Origin: Actinomycetales bacterium
Lineage (GTDB): Bacteria; Actinomycetota; Actinomycetes; Actinomycetales; Cellulomonadaceae
Direction: 5' to 3'
NCBI GenBank assembly: GCA_020444245.1
Contig: JAHLLI010000003.1
Span: forward strand, 186,001-250,000
DNA length: 64,000 nt
Part shown: one piece after another, positions 15,675-25,148 of the stretch
How the letters are laid out: each line of letters starts with the position of its first letter
Position numbering within the stretch: the stretch's first letter is position 1
Translations under genes and position numbers: made by a program
Notes under the pieces: generated by a model
What the model was told of the DNA's origin: nothing
What the model saw: the letters and a program-made list of their open reading frames with translations, nothing else
The model's database searches: none

Positions 15675-18600
15675 GTGGCCCAGCAGACAGGCAGCGAGGC
15701 CGTCAGAGCGGCGTTCGGTGCGAACCAGTGGCTCGTGGACGAGCTCTACGAGCAGTTCCTGGCCGACCGCAACTCCGTCGACCCTGCGTGGTGGGACTTC
15801 TTCGAGGACTACCGCCCCCGCAACGACGCACGCGGCGACGCGGACGGGAGTGCCCAGCCGGTCCAGCCGGACGCCGCCGCACCCGCGCCCGCGGGGCCGG
15901 CGCAGCCCGAGCCGGCCACCCCCGCACCGGCCGCGGCACCGACCGCACCTCCGGCGCCTCCCGCCGCGCCTGCGACGTCCGACGGCCCGGCCCAACGCTC
16001 CGAGCGAGCGATGGCAGCGGTCGAGCCCGAGTCGCGGTCCGAGCGCGCCGCCGGCCAGGCCGTGCCACGCACCCCGCGCGAGCCGGTCCCGCCGACCACC
16101 GGTCCGATCGCCTCGGCGACCCCGGCGACGGCCGCCTACGCCCACCCGCCGGCCGCCCGCCTGGAGCACCCGAGCCACGCCGAGCCCGTGGTCGAGCGAC
16201 TCCGCGGCGCGGCGGCTCGCGTGGTCTCCAACATGGAGGCGAGCCTCGAGGTGCCCACCGCGACCTCGGTGCGCGCGGTGCCCGCGAAGCTCCTGGTGGA
16301 CAACCGGATCGTCATCAACAACCACCTCAGCCGCACCCGCGGCGGCAAGGTCTCGTTCACGCACCTCATCGGCTACGCCGTGGTCGAGGCCCTGGCCGAG
16401 GTGCCCGCGATGAACCGTGGGTACGCACCCCAGGACGGCAGCCCGGCGGTCGTGGACCCCGGCACGGTGAACCTCGGGCTCGCGATCGACCTGCCCAGGC
16501 CCGACGGGACCCGCCAGCTCCTGGTGCCCAACATCAAGCACGCCGACGACCTGGACTTCGGCCAGTTCATGGCCGCCTACGAGGACGTCGTGCGCCGCGC
16601 GCGGAACAACAAGCTCACCCCGGACGACTTCGCGGGCACCACGATCAGCCTGACCAACCCGGGCACGATCGGCACCGTCCACTCGGTGCCGCGCCTGATG
16701 GTCGGGCAGGGCGTGATCGTCGGCGTCGGCGCGATGGACTACCCGGCCGAGTTCCAGGGCGCCTCCGACGAGCAGCTCGCCCGGCTCGGCGTCTCCAAGG
16801 TCCTCACCCTGACCTCGACCTACGACCACCGGATCATCCAGGGCGCCCACTCCGGTGAGTTCCTGCGCGTGATCAGCGGCAAGCTGCTGGGCGAGGGCGG
16901 CTTCTACGACCGTGTCTTCGCCGCGCTGCGGATCCCGTACGAGCCCGTGCGCTGGGTACGCGACAACACGGTCGACACCGACACCGAGCTGGCCAAGCCC
17001 GCCCGGATCGCCGAGCTCATCCACGCCTACCGCTCACGCGGGCACTTCATGGCCGAGACGGACCCGCTCGCCTACCGCCAGCGACGCCACCCCGACCTGG
17101 ACATCCAGAACCACGGGCTCACGCTGTGGGACCTGGACCGGGTCTTCCCGACCGCCGGGTTCGGCGGCACGTCCAAGGACACCCTGCGCAACATCCTCGG
17201 GCTGCTGCGCGACTCGTACTGCCGCAGCGTCGGCGCGGAGTACATGCACCTGCAGGACCCCCGCCAGCGACGCTGGCTGCAGGAGCGCCTCGAGGCCGGC
17301 TACGCGCGCACCCCCCGCGAGGACCAGCTGCGCATCCTGCGCAAGCTGAACCAGGCCGAGGCGTTCGAGACGTTCCTGCAGACCAAGTACGTCGGGCAGA
17401 AGCGGTTCTCGCTCGAGGGCGGCGAGTCGCTCATCCCCCTGCTGGACGCGGTGGTCGCGCGCGCGGCGGAGAGCGGCCTGGACGAGGTCGCGATCGGGAT
17501 GTCGCACCGCGGACGGCTCAACGTGCTGGCGAACATCGCCGGCAAGTCGATCTCGCAGATCTTCGCCGAGTTCGAGGGCAGCACCGACCCGCGCTCCGTC
17601 CAGGGCTCCGGGGACGTCAAGTACCACCTGGGCACCGAGGGCGCGTTCACCACGGAGTCCGGCGCCTCGACCAACGTGTACCTCGCCGCCAACCCCTCGC
17701 ACCTGGAGGCGGTGGACCCGGTGCTCGAGGGCATCGTCCGCGCCAAGCAGGACCGCATCGACCTCGGCGGGGACGGCTTCTCGGTGCTTCCGGTGCTCAT
17801 CCACGGCGACGCCGCGTTCGCGGGCCAGGGCGTGGTCTACGAGACGCTGAACATCTCCCAGCTACGCGGCTACCGGACCGGCGGCACGGTGCACGTGATC
17901 GTCAACAACCAGGTCGGTTTCACCACCGGGCCGTCGTCGTCGCGTTCCACGCACTACGCGACCGACGTGGCCAAGGGCCTGCAGGTGCCGATCTTCCACG
18001 TCAACGGGGACGACCCCGAGGCGTGCGTGCGGGTCGCGGAGCTCGCGTTCGAGTTCCGCGAGCAGTTCGACCACGACGTGGTCATCGACATGATCTGCTA
18101 CCGGCGTCGCGGTCACAACGAGGGCGACGACCCGTCGATGACCCAGCCGCTGATGTACAACCTCATCGAGGCCAAGCGCTCGACCCGCAAGCTGTACACC
18201 GAGGCGCTGGTCAGCCGCGGCGACATCACCGTCGACGAGGCATCCGAGGCGCTCGCGCACTACCAGGGCGAGCTCGAGCGGGTGTTCGCCGAGACCCGCG
18301 AGATCTACACCCCCTCCCCGGAGACCGAGCCGGTCGCCGGCCTGGAGAAGCCCGAGTCCCAGCTGGAGGACGCGGGCACGATGGTCGGCTGGCGGACCGC
18401 CGTCGACGCCGACGTCCTGGCGCGGATCGGGCGGGCGCACGTGCGCCCGCCGGAGGGCTTCACGGTCCACCCGAAGCTGGGCAAGCTCCTCGAGACCCGC
18501 GAGCAGATGTCCCGCGAGGGCAACATCGACTGGGGTTTCGGCGAGCTGCTCGCCTTCGGCACGCTGCTCATCGAGGGCACCCCGGTGCGCCTGGCCGGTC

Positions 18601-19544
18601 AGGACAGCCGCCGCGGCACCTTCGTCCAGCGGCACGCCGTGCTGCACGACCGCATCACCGGTGCCGAGTGGACCCCGCTGCTGTACCTGTCCGCCGACCA
18701 GGCCAAGTTCTGGGCCTACGACTCCTCGCTGTCGGAGTTCGCGGCGATGGGCTTCGAGTACGGCTACTCCGTCGAGCGACCCGACGCCCTGGTGCTGTGG
18801 GAGGCGCAGTTCGGCGACTTCGCGAACGGTGCGCAGACGATCATCGACGAGTTCATCTCCTCCGCGGAGCAGAAGTGGGGCCAGCGCTCGTCGGTGGTCC
18901 TGCTGCTGCCCCACGGGTTCGAGGGCCAGGGACCCGACCACTCCTCGGCGCGGATCGAGCGGTTCCTCCAGCTGTCGGCCGAGCAGAACATGACCGTCGC
19001 GATGCCGAGCACCCCGGCGTCCCACTTCCACCTGCTGCGCCAGCAGGCGTACCAGCGCCCCCGGCGCCCGCTCGTGGTGTTCACGCCCAAGTCGATGCTC
19101 CGGCTCAAAGCCGCGACGTCCGCGATCGAGGACTTCACGTCAGGCACGTTCCGCGCGGTCGTGCCCGAGGAGCGGCTGCCGGCGGACGCCGCGGTGGACC
19201 GGGTGCTGCTGTGCGCCGGCAAGGTCTACTGGGACCTGCTGGCCCACCGGGAGAAGACCGGGGACACCCGTACCGCGATCGTCCGCCTCGAACAGCTCTA
19301 CCCGTTGGAGCGCTCGGCGGTGGCCGAGGCGATCGCCCCGTACGGGTCCGCCGAGGTGGTCTGGGTCCAGGAGGAGCCCGCCAACCAGGGTGCGTGGACC
19401 TACATCAAGGTCCGGCTGCCCCGGTCCCTCGGGCGAGACGTGCGGCGCATCTCGCGCCCCGCGTCGGCCTCGCCGGCCGCCGGCTCGTCCAAGGTCCACG
19501 CGGCCGAGCAGCTGGCGATCGTCGAGCAGGCCTTCGCCCGGTGA
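15675..19544 (+). CDS. kgd: Multifunctional 2-oxoglutarate decarboxylase/dehydrogenase E1-E2 fusion
   Basis: The product has 1289 residues, the typical length for actinobacterial Kgd/OdhA. The order is: an N-terminal SucA-type helix ([13 protein letters not shown]); a Pro/Ala-rich linker of about 100 residues; an E2-like acyltransferase domain with [16 protein letters not shown]; then the thiamine-diphosphate E1 domain with [11 protein letters not shown] and [12 protein letters not shown], and the transketolase C-terminal part. It oxidises 2-oxoglutarate to succinyl-CoA in a mixed complex with AceF and Lpd, feeding the TCA cycle. In relatives it is inhibited by OdhI/GarA. GTG 15675 follows GGAAGAGG. 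There is no lipoyl domain, as expected. Confidence 0.97.
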   Translation: MAQQTGSEAVRAAFGANQWLVDELYEQFLADRNSVDPAWWDFFEDYRPRNDARGDADGSAQPVQPDAAAPAPAGPAQPEPATPAPAAAPTAPPAPPAAPATSDGPAQRSERAMAAVEPESRSERAAGQAVPRTPREPVPPTTGPIASATPATAAYAHPPAARLEHPSHAEPVVERLRGAAARVVSNMEASLEVPTATSVRAVPAKLLVDNRIVINNHLSRTRGGKVSFTHLIGYAVVEALAEVPAMNRGYAPQDGSPAVVDPGTVNLGLAIDLPRPDGTRQLLVPNIKHADDLDFGQFMAAYEDVVRRARNNKLTPDDFAGTTISLTNPGTIGTVHSVPRLMVGQGVIVGVGAMDYPAEFQGASDEQLARLGVSKVLTLTSTYDHRIIQGAHSGEFLRVISGKLLGEGGFYDRVFAALRIPYEPVRWVRDNTVDTDTELAKPARIAELIHAYRSRGHFMAETDPLAYRQRRHPDLDIQNHGLTLWDLDRVFPTAGFGGTSKDTLRNILGLLRDSYCRSVGAEYMHLQDPRQRRWLQERLEAGYARTPREDQLRILRKLNQAEAFETFLQTKYVGQKRFSLEGGESLIPLLDAVVARAAESGLDEVAIGMSHRGRLNVLANIAGKSISQIFAEFEGSTDPRSVQGSGDVKYHLGTEGAFTTESGASTNVYLAANPSHLEAVDPVLEGIVRAKQDRIDLGGDGFSVLPVLIHGDAAFAGQGVVYETLNISQLRGYRTGGTVHVIVNNQVGFTTGPSSSRSTHYATDVAKGLQVPIFHVNGDDPEACVRVAELAFEFREQFDHDVVIDMICYRRRGHNEGDDPSMTQPLMYNLIEAKRSTRKLYTEALVSRGDITVDEASEALAHYQGELERVFAETREIYTPSPETEPVAGLEKPESQLEDAGTMVGWRTAVDADVLARIGRAHVRPPEGFTVHPKLGKLLETREQMSREGNIDWGFGELLAFGTLLIEGTPVRLAGQDSRRGTFVQRHAVLHDRITGAEWTPLLYLSADQAKFWAYDSSLSEFAAMGFEYGYSVERPDALVLWEAQFGDFANGAQTIIDEFISSAEQKWGQRSSVVLLLPHGFEGQGPDHSSARIERFLQLSAEQNMTVAMPSTPASHFHLLRQQAYQRPRRPLVVFTPKSMLRLKAATSAIEDFTSGTFRAVVPEERLPADAAVDRVLLCAGKVYWDLLAHREKTGDTRTAIVRLEQLYPLERSAVAEAIAPYGSAEVVWVQEEPANQGAWTYIKVRLPRSLGRDVRRISRPASASPAAGSSKVHAAEQLAIVEQAFAR

Positions 19545-19553
19545 CCTCCGCCC

Positions 19554-20501
19554 TCAGGAGACGGGGGCGAAGGTGCGGCGGTAGGCCTGCGGCGTGGTGT
19601 CCAGGGCCTGGGTGAAGTGGTGGCGCAGGGCCGCCGCTGCACCGAAGCCCGACAGCTGCGCGATCTCCTCGACGGACAGGTCGGTGCGCTCGAGGAGCTC
19701 CTGGGCGCGGTGCAGGCGCAGCCGCGCGACCCATGCCGCCGGCGTCGCGCCCACCTCGGCGCGGAACCGGCGCGCGAACGTCCGCTCGGACATCAGCGCC
19801 CGGCGGGCCAGCGAGGAGACGGAGAGGTCCTCGGCGACGTGCTCCTCGGCCCACGCGAGCACCTCGGCGAGCGGCCCGGTGCACTGCGGCACCGGGGCGT
19901 CGATGAACTGGGCCTGGCCCCCGTCCCGGTGCGGCGGGACCACCATCCGCCGCGCGATCGCCGACGCGGCGCCCGCACCGAGCTCGCGCCGCACCAGGTG
20001 CAGGCACGCGTCGACGCCGGCGGCGGTGCCCGCGCTGGTGATCACCCCGCGGTCCTCGACGTACAGCACCCCGGGGTCGACGGTCGCGGCGGGGAACTGC
20101 CGGGCGAGCTGGTCGGTGTACATCCAGTGCGTCGTGCAGCGCCGCCCGTCGAGCAGCCCGGCGCGGCCCAGCGCGAACGCGCCGCTGCAGACGCTGAGCA
20201 CCCACGCGCCGCGCTCGTGCGTCGCCCGGATCAGCTCGAGCGCGGCGGGCGGTAGAGGCGCGTCGTCCCCGTAGGCCGGCACCACCAGGAGGTCGACGTC
20301 CGCGGCCGCCTCGAGCCCCTGGTCGACGACGACCTCGAACCCCAGCTTGGTCGGGACCCGGCCCGGCTCGGGCGTGGCGAGCCGGAAGTCGAACACCGGT
20401 CCGCCTGTGTCGGTGCGGTTGATCCCGAACACCTCGCACGCGACGCCGAGCTCGAACGGGGCGACGCGGGGCAGGACCAGGACGGCCACGGAACGGAGCA
20501 C
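19554..20501 (-). CDS. GlxA-type AraC-family regulator with DJ-1/PfpI domain
   Basis: The product has 315 residues. Residues 1-170 form a DJ-1/PfpI-like domain including the nucleophile-elbow VCSGAFALG with a cysteine. Residues 210-310 form two AraC helix-turn-helices (SVSSLARRALMSERTFARRF and SVEEIAQLSGFGAAAALRHHF). Family members sense small metabolites and regulate divergently transcribed genes. It is divergent from a 53-residue membrane protein, with a short palindrome and two ATCGATGC repeats in between. GTG 20501 has a GATGAT hexamer six bases upstream. Confidence 0.92.
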   Translation of the reverse strand: MLRSVAVLVLPRVAPFELGVACEVFGINRTDTGGPVFDFRLATPEPGRVPTKLGFEVVVDQGLEAAADVDLLVVPAYGDDAPLPPAALELIRATHERGAWVLSVCSGAFALGRAGLLDGRRCTTHWMYTDQLARQFPAATVDPGVLYVEDRGVITSAGTAAGVDACLHLVRRELGAGAASAIARRMVVPPHRDGGQAQFIDAPVPQCTGPLAEVLAWAEEHVAEDLSVSSLARRALMSERTFARRFRAEVGATPAAWVARLRLHRAQELLERTDLSVEEIAQLSGFGAAAALRHHFTQALDTTPQAYRRTFAPVS

Positions 20502-20531
20502 GCCCCGATCATCGCAGCAACGTGGCTGAAA

Positions 20532-20578
20532 ATCGATGCTGGGTGTCACGTCTGCCACTGGTGGCGGCATATCGATGC
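20532..20578. promoter_or_regulatory. Candidate operator region for the GlxA-type regulator
   Basis: Direct repeats ATCGATGC at 20532 and 20571, 39 bp apart, flank the palindrome GCCACTGGTGGC (20554-20565). It lies in the 93-base divergent gap. AraC proteins usually bind direct repeats. Confidence 0.4.
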
Positions 20579-20594
20579 CCGAAGAATTACTGCC

Positions 20595-20756
20595 ATGACC
20601 CTCGCCGCGCTCCTCGCCCTCCTCCTCGTCGTCACCGTCGTGGTCCTCGGTGCGCGACTGGCCGTGCTGATCTCCACCGATGGCCTGGGCCACCGGCCGC
20701 CTCCCCGCTCGCACCGCGACTGGACCGAGGACGTGCCCGGCATTCCTCCTCGCTGA
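20595..20756 (+). CDS. Small single-pass membrane protein (53 aa)
   Basis: ATG 20595 opens a 53-residue frame with one hydrophobic helix of about 22 residues at the N terminus (Leu/Val-rich) and a short polar tail, DGLGHRPPPRSHRDW, ending VPGIPPR. The tail with a PPPRSH core looks like ones I recall in small actinobacterial membrane proteins. The frame fills the space between a divergent regulator and the next gene, and its codons have the expected G/C third positions. No clear ribosome site is seen. Function is unknown; it may be the target of the neighbouring regulator. Confidence 0.6.
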   Translation: MTLAALLALLLVVTVVVLGARLAVLISTDGLGHRPPPRSHRDWTEDVPGIPPR

Positions 20757-20854
20757 CCTGGAAGCTCCGCCCCGCCCGAGAACCCGCGGCGCGCCGTGGC
20801 GGCCGGCCGGCCCCGTTCCGCCAGACTGGGTGCGACCGGACGGAGGAGGACTCG

Positions 20855-21457
20855 GTGGACGGCGCGTTGCGCATCGTGGTGGTCGGCGACCAGCTGGCCG
20901 CCGGGGAGGGCGACCCCCGCGCGCTGGGGTGGGTGGGCCGGGTCGCGGCGCGGACCCAGGCCGAGCCCCGGCCGACCATGCTCACCCTCGCCGTGCCCGA
21001 CGAGACCACCACAGCGCTCGCCGCACGCTGGGAGGACGAGGTCGACCGACGACTCCCCGAGGCGTCGCCGGCCGAGGGCCACCGCATGGTGGTCGCGCTC
21101 GGTCAGGCCGACCTGGCCGCCGGCGTCTCGCTCGCCCGAAGCCGCCTCAACCTCGCGAACATCCTCGACGTGGCCGAGGGCCGCCGGATCAGCTGTTTCG
21201 TCGTGGGGCCCCCGCCGAGCCTCGGGGACCCCGAGCTGCAGGCCGAGCTCTCCTCGGCGTTCGCCGACGTGGCGGGCCGGCGCCGGGTGCCGTACGTGGA
21301 GACGCACCGCCCACTCGTCCGTCACGACCAGTGGCTGGCCGACCTGGCCGACGGCGACGGCCGCACGCCTGGGCAGGCCGGCTACGGGCTGATGGCCTGG
21401 CTGGTCCTGCACGCGGGGTGGAACCGCTGGCTCGGCCTGCCCGACGACGCCGTGTAG
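20855..21457 (+). CDS. SGNH-fold protein lacking catalytic residues
   Basis: The product has 200 residues. It follows the block plan of SGNH/GDSL hydrolases: block I VVVGDQLAAGEGDPRALGW, block III VVALGQADLAAG, GPPPSLGDPE, and block V DGRTPGQAGYGLMAW. The catalytic Ser of GDS is Gln13, the block III Asn of GxND is Ala85, and the block V His of DxxH is Thr171. It therefore cannot work as a classic esterase. The GTG start follows GGAGGAGG; a CAGACT hexamer at 20822-20827 could be its -10. A binding or structural role is likely. The frame is intact, so it is not a decaying pseudogene. Confidence 0.75.
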   Translation: MDGALRIVVVGDQLAAGEGDPRALGWVGRVAARTQAEPRPTMLTLAVPDETTTALAARWEDEVDRRLPEASPAEGHRMVVALGQADLAAGVSLARSRLNLANILDVAEGRRISCFVVGPPPSLGDPELQAELSSAFADVAGRRRVPYVETHRPLVRHDQWLADLADGDGRTPGQAGYGLMAWLVLHAGWNRWLGLPDDAV

Positions 21458-21466
21458 CCCCGACCA

Positions 21467-22552
21467 CTAGTCCCTCGGGCCCGCGCCCGACTCCTCGCGA
21501 GCGAGGATCCGCTCGGACGCCGGCGGCTCGACCGCCCCGACGCCCAGGCCGCGCGTCGACTCGCGCACCACCAGGTGCGTCGGCAGCGGCGTGTCCGTCG
21601 TCTCGTGGTCGCCCTCCTCGAGCGCGACGAGGACCTTCTGCAGCATGAGCTCGCCCAGCGCCGAGAAGTCCTGCCGCACGGTCGTCAGCGGCGGGTACAT
21701 GTACGCCGCCTCGGGGATGTCGTCGAACCCGACCACGCTGATGTCGTCCGGCACGCTGAGCGAGCGCTCGCGCAGCGCCGCCACGAGCCCGAGCGCCGTC
21801 AGGTCGTTCGAGGCGAAGATCGCCATGCCGGGCTCGAGGTCGATGTCGAGCCCGATCCGGTACCCGCCGGCGGCGGTCCAGTCGCCGTAGACGAGGTCGA
21901 CCACGGGCAGCCCGCGCCCGGCGAGCTCGTCGCGCCAGCCGCGGACCCGCTCGATCGCGGAGGCGGCACTCGCCGGGCCGGCGACGTGCGCGATCCGGGT
22001 GTGCCCCAGCTCCGCCAGGTGCCGCACCGCGGACCGCGCGCCGCGGTACTGGTCGATCTGCACCAGGAGGGGGCTGCGCCGGGCTGACGACGCGGCGGCG
22101 ACCACGGGCACCGAGAGGTCGAGCGCGCGCACCATCTCCAGCACACCGATGTCGATCACGATGAGCACGATCGCGTCCACCCGCTGGCGGAGCAGCCCCT
22201 CGATCGCGGCCCGGACCGCACCAGGGTCGTCCGGTGCGGTGGTGACCATGTCCACGCTGTAGCGCGCAGCCCGGGCGGCGTTGGAGAAGTGCAGACCGAT
22301 GCTCGTGACCCCGGGGTCGGACACCGCCGGTGCGATCAGACCGATCGCGCGGCTGCGCCTGGAGACCAGGGACCGTGCCGCGGGCGAGGGGTTGTACCGC
22401 AGCTGCGCGATCGCCTGCTCGACCCGCTCGCGGGTCGCGGGCCGGACGTTGGGCAGGCCGTTGATCACGCGCGAGACGGTCTGGTGGGACACGCCGGCGA
22501 GGCGCGCGACGTCGAAGATGTTCGCGGCGCGGGTGGGCTTCTCGTCCGGCAC
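21467..22552 (-). CDS. LacI-family repressor of the sugar ABC operon
   Basis: The product has 361 residues. The N-terminal LacI helix-turn-helix reads NIFDVARLAGVSHQTVSRVING, with the hinge helix RYNPSPAARSL. The periplasmic-binding-like effector domain contains IFASNDLTALGLVAALRE and VGFDDIPEAAYMYPPLTTV. It is the last gene of the importer operon, starting two bases after the ATPase stop, so it is made together with the importer. It probably represses it through the TTAGCGTTAA site upstream of the binding-protein gene; the sugar taken up would be the inducer. Confidence 0.93.
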   Translation of the reverse strand: MPDEKPTRAANIFDVARLAGVSHQTVSRVINGLPNVRPATRERVEQAIAQLRYNPSPAARSLVSRRSRAIGLIAPAVSDPGVTSIGLHFSNAARAARYSVDMVTTAPDDPGAVRAAIEGLLRQRVDAIVLIVIDIGVLEMVRALDLSVPVVAAASSARRSPLLVQIDQYRGARSAVRHLAELGHTRIAHVAGPASAASAIERVRGWRDELAGRGLPVVDLVYGDWTAAGGYRIGLDIDLEPGMAIFASNDLTALGLVAALRERSLSVPDDISVVGFDDIPEAAYMYPPLTTVRQDFSALGELMLQKVLVALEEGDHETTDTPLPTHLVVRESTRGLGVGAVEPPASERILAREESGAGPRD

Positions 22553-22554
22553 GG

Positions 22555-24072
22555 TCAGCCCTCCTGCTCGTCGGGCCGGGCGACCAGCGCCAGCAGGGAG
22601 TCCACGGTCACGTCCGACGCACGCACCGTCTCCACGACCCGGCCGTCCCGCAGGATCGCCACCCGGTCGCCGACGCGGAGCACCTCCTCGAGCTCGGCCG
22701 AGATGAACATCACCGAGATGCCGTTGTCGGCGAGCTCGCCGACGAGGTTCTGGATGTCGACCTTGGCGCCGACGTCGATGCCGCGGGTGGGCTCGTCGAG
22801 CACGAGCACGCGCGGGGACAGCGCGAGCAGCCGGGCGAGCAGCACCTTCTGCTGGTTGCCGCCCGAGAGCGACCCCGCCGGGCGGTCCAGGTCCGGTGGC
22901 CGGACTCCGAGCGCCTCGACCCAGCTCTGGGCGAGCTCGCGCTGCCGAGCCGGCCGGATCCGGCGGAACACCCCGCGATGCGCCTGGAGCGCGAGGGTGA
23001 TGTTCTCGAGCACCGAGAGCTCGGCGAGGATGCCCTCCGCCCGCCGGTCCTCCGAGGAGTACACGACACCGAGCGACATCGCCTTGCGCGGCGAGTCCAG
23101 GTGGACCGTCTGGCCCTCGATCCGGATGATGCCCGCGTCCAGGCGCGAGGCGCCGGTCAGGGCGCGCGCGAGCTCGGTGCGGCCCGAGCCCAGCAGGCCG
23201 GCGAGCCCGACGATCTCCGCCTCGCCCAGGTCGACGTCGGCCGCCGTGATGCCCCGGGCCGCCGTGACGCCCCTCGCGCTGAGGAACACCGGGGCCTCCG
23301 GCGTGACGACCGGCTCACGCTGGCGAGCCTTGAAGTCGGAGATGTCGTGCCCCAGCATCTTGTGCACCAGATCGATGCGCAGCAGCTCGCGGGTGAGGTA
23401 CTCCCCGACCAACCGCCCGTCGCGCAGGACGGTGACCCGGTCGCAGATCTCGTAGACCTGGTCCAGGAAGTGGGAGACGAAGAGGATCGCCACGCCACGT
23501 GCCTGGAGCTCACGGATGATCCTGAACAGCTCGGCCACCTCGTCCAGGTCGAGGCTCGACGTGGGCTCGTCCAGGACCAGCACGCGCAGGTCCGTGGAGA
23601 TGGCCCGTGCGATCGCGACGAGCTGCTGGACCGCCACCGAGTGGGTGCCGAGGATGGACGCCGGGTCGATGTCGATCCCGAGGTCGGCGAGGATCCGGCT
23701 GGCGCGGGAGCGCATCCGCCGCTGGCTGATCATGCCGTGGGAGCGCGGCTCGCGGCCCAGCAGGATGTTCTCCGCCACCGAGAGGTTGGGCAGCAGCTCG
23801 ATCTCCTGGTACACGGTGCTGATGCCGGCCCGCTGCGCGTCGTGCGGCGTCGCGAAGGAGACCTCCTCGCCGTCGAGCACCAGGGTGCCCGCGTCCAGGG
23901 GCAGCGCGCCCGTCACGGCCTTGATCAGCGTCGACTTCCCCGCGCCGTTCTCGCCCATGAGCGAGTGGACCTCGCCGGGGAACATCCGGAACGAGACGTC
24001 GTCGAGCGCCGCGTCGGCGCCGAAGCGCACCGTCGCGCCGGTCAGCTCGAGCAGCGGCCGCGCCCCGTTCAT
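22555..24072 (-). CDS. Second sugar ABC transporter ATPase of the operon (YtfR-like)
   Basis: The product has 505 residues and two nucleotide-binding domains. Domain 1 has Walker A GENGAGKST, the motif STVYQEIELLPNLSV, LVLDEPTSSLD and the YtfR-like VSHFLDQVYEICDRV. Domain 2 has the degenerate GSGRTE loop, LSGGNQQKV and LDEPTRGID. It is a complete RbsA-class ATPase, yet the operon already encodes one at 26191-27726. ATG 24072 lies 53 bases after the YjfF-like permease stop. The two ATPases could form a heterodimer or serve alternative permeases; which is not visible. Confidence 0.92.
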   Translation of the reverse strand: MNGARPLLELTGATVRFGADAALDDVSFRMFPGEVHSLMGENGAGKSTLIKAVTGALPLDAGTLVLDGEEVSFATPHDAQRAGISTVYQEIELLPNLSVAENILLGREPRSHGMISQRRMRSRASRILADLGIDIDPASILGTHSVAVQQLVAIARAISTDLRVLVLDEPTSSLDLDEVAELFRIIRELQARGVAILFVSHFLDQVYEICDRVTVLRDGRLVGEYLTRELLRIDLVHKMLGHDISDFKARQREPVVTPEAPVFLSARGVTAARGITAADVDLGEAEIVGLAGLLGSGRTELARALTGASRLDAGIIRIEGQTVHLDSPRKAMSLGVVYSSEDRRAEGILAELSVLENITLALQAHRGVFRRIRPARQRELAQSWVEALGVRPPDLDRPAGSLSGGNQQKVLLARLLALSPRVLVLDEPTRGIDVGAKVDIQNLVGELADNGISVMFISAELEEVLRVGDRVAILRDGRVVETVRASDVTVDSLLALVARPDEQEG

Positions 24073-24125
24073 CGCGCCATTATCCCGGTCGGGACGGGGC
24101 TCAGCCGCCATCGCCACCCACGTGG

Positions 24126-25148
24126 CTATCGTCGTCGCTCCGATCTGGCCACGATCGCACGCTGCACGACGATGACCAGGAGCAGCAGCGAGCCGATGAT
24201 GATCTGCATCCACGACTGCTCGGCGCCCATGAACGAGATGATCGTCTTGATCGTCCCGTAGACGAAGACACCGACCAGCGAGCCGAGCACGTAGCCGCGG
24301 CCACCGATGAGCAGGGTGCCGCCGATGACCACCGCGGCGATCGCGTCGAGCTCGGTGCCGATGCCGTTGCGCGGATATCCGGCGCCCGAGTAGGCGGTCA
24401 GCACCAGGCCAGAGAGCCCGCCGCAGAAGCCGCTGATCACGTACGCCGAGACCTTGGTGCGAGCCACCTCCAGGCCCATCAGCCGGGCCGACTGCTCGTT
24501 GCCGCCGATCGCGTAGATCGTGCGCCCGAACCGGGTCAGGTGCAGCGCGAAGGCCGCGACCGCCACGGCCAGCAGGGCGATGATGCCGGTGGGGGTGATG
24601 TACCAGTCGCCGAGCCTGATCCGGTTCGTCTGGAGCCACAGGATCGCCGGGTCCTCGACCTTGATGGAGGACAGGCTGACCACGTAGGCCAGGCCCCGCG
24701 CGAGGAACAGGCCCGCGAGCGAGGCGATGAACGGCTGCACGCTGAAGTACTGCACGAGCACGCCGATCAGCAGGCCGATGACCGCTCCGCCGGCCAGCAT
24801 CACCACGACGGCCAGCCAGGCGGGCACCCCGCTCGCGAGGAGCTGGGCGCCGAGGATCCCCGTGAAGGCCATCACCGACCCGACCGACAGGTCGATGCCC
24901 GCCGTGAGGATCACGAAGGTCATGCCCACGGCGAGGATCAGCAGGTAGGCGTTGTCCAGGAGCAGGGCGGAGATGTTGCCCGGCGAGAGGAAGTCACCCC
25001 GCAGGAAGGCCTCCGCGCACGCCAGCAGCACCGCGAGGATGGCCACCGCGGCGAACGTCGGCATCATCCCCGCGCGGCGCGACAGGAAGCTCTGGTACTT
25101 CGACGTGGGTCGCTCGACGGCGACCGGGTGAGTCATCGTCGCGCTCAT
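24126..25148 (-). CDS. yjfF: Sugar ABC transporter permease (YjfF-like)
   Basis: The product has 340 residues and about eight to ten membrane helices. RbsC-family signatures are GMTFVILTAGIDLSVGSVMAFTG near the first third, AIGGNEQSARLMGLEV in the cytoplasmic EAA-like loop, and ELDAIAAVVIGGTLLIGG. The same segments characterise YjfF of the galactofuranose importer. Its ATG overlaps the stop of the preceding permease gene as ATGA. It would pair with the YtfT-like permease as a heterodimer. Confidence 0.93.
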   Translation of the reverse strand: MSATMTHPVAVERPTSKYQSFLSRRAGMMPTFAAVAILAVLLACAEAFLRGDFLSPGNISALLLDNAYLLILAVGMTFVILTAGIDLSVGSVMAFTGILGAQLLASGVPAWLAVVVMLAGGAVIGLLIGVLVQYFSVQPFIASLAGLFLARGLAYVVSLSSIKVEDPAILWLQTNRIRLGDWYITPTGIIALLAVAVAAFALHLTRFGRTIYAIGGNEQSARLMGLEVARTKVSAYVISGFCGGLSGLVLTAYSGAGYPRNGIGTELDAIAAVVIGGTLLIGGRGYVLGSLVGVFVYGTIKTIISFMGAEQSWMQIIIGSLLLLVIVVQRAIVARSERRR

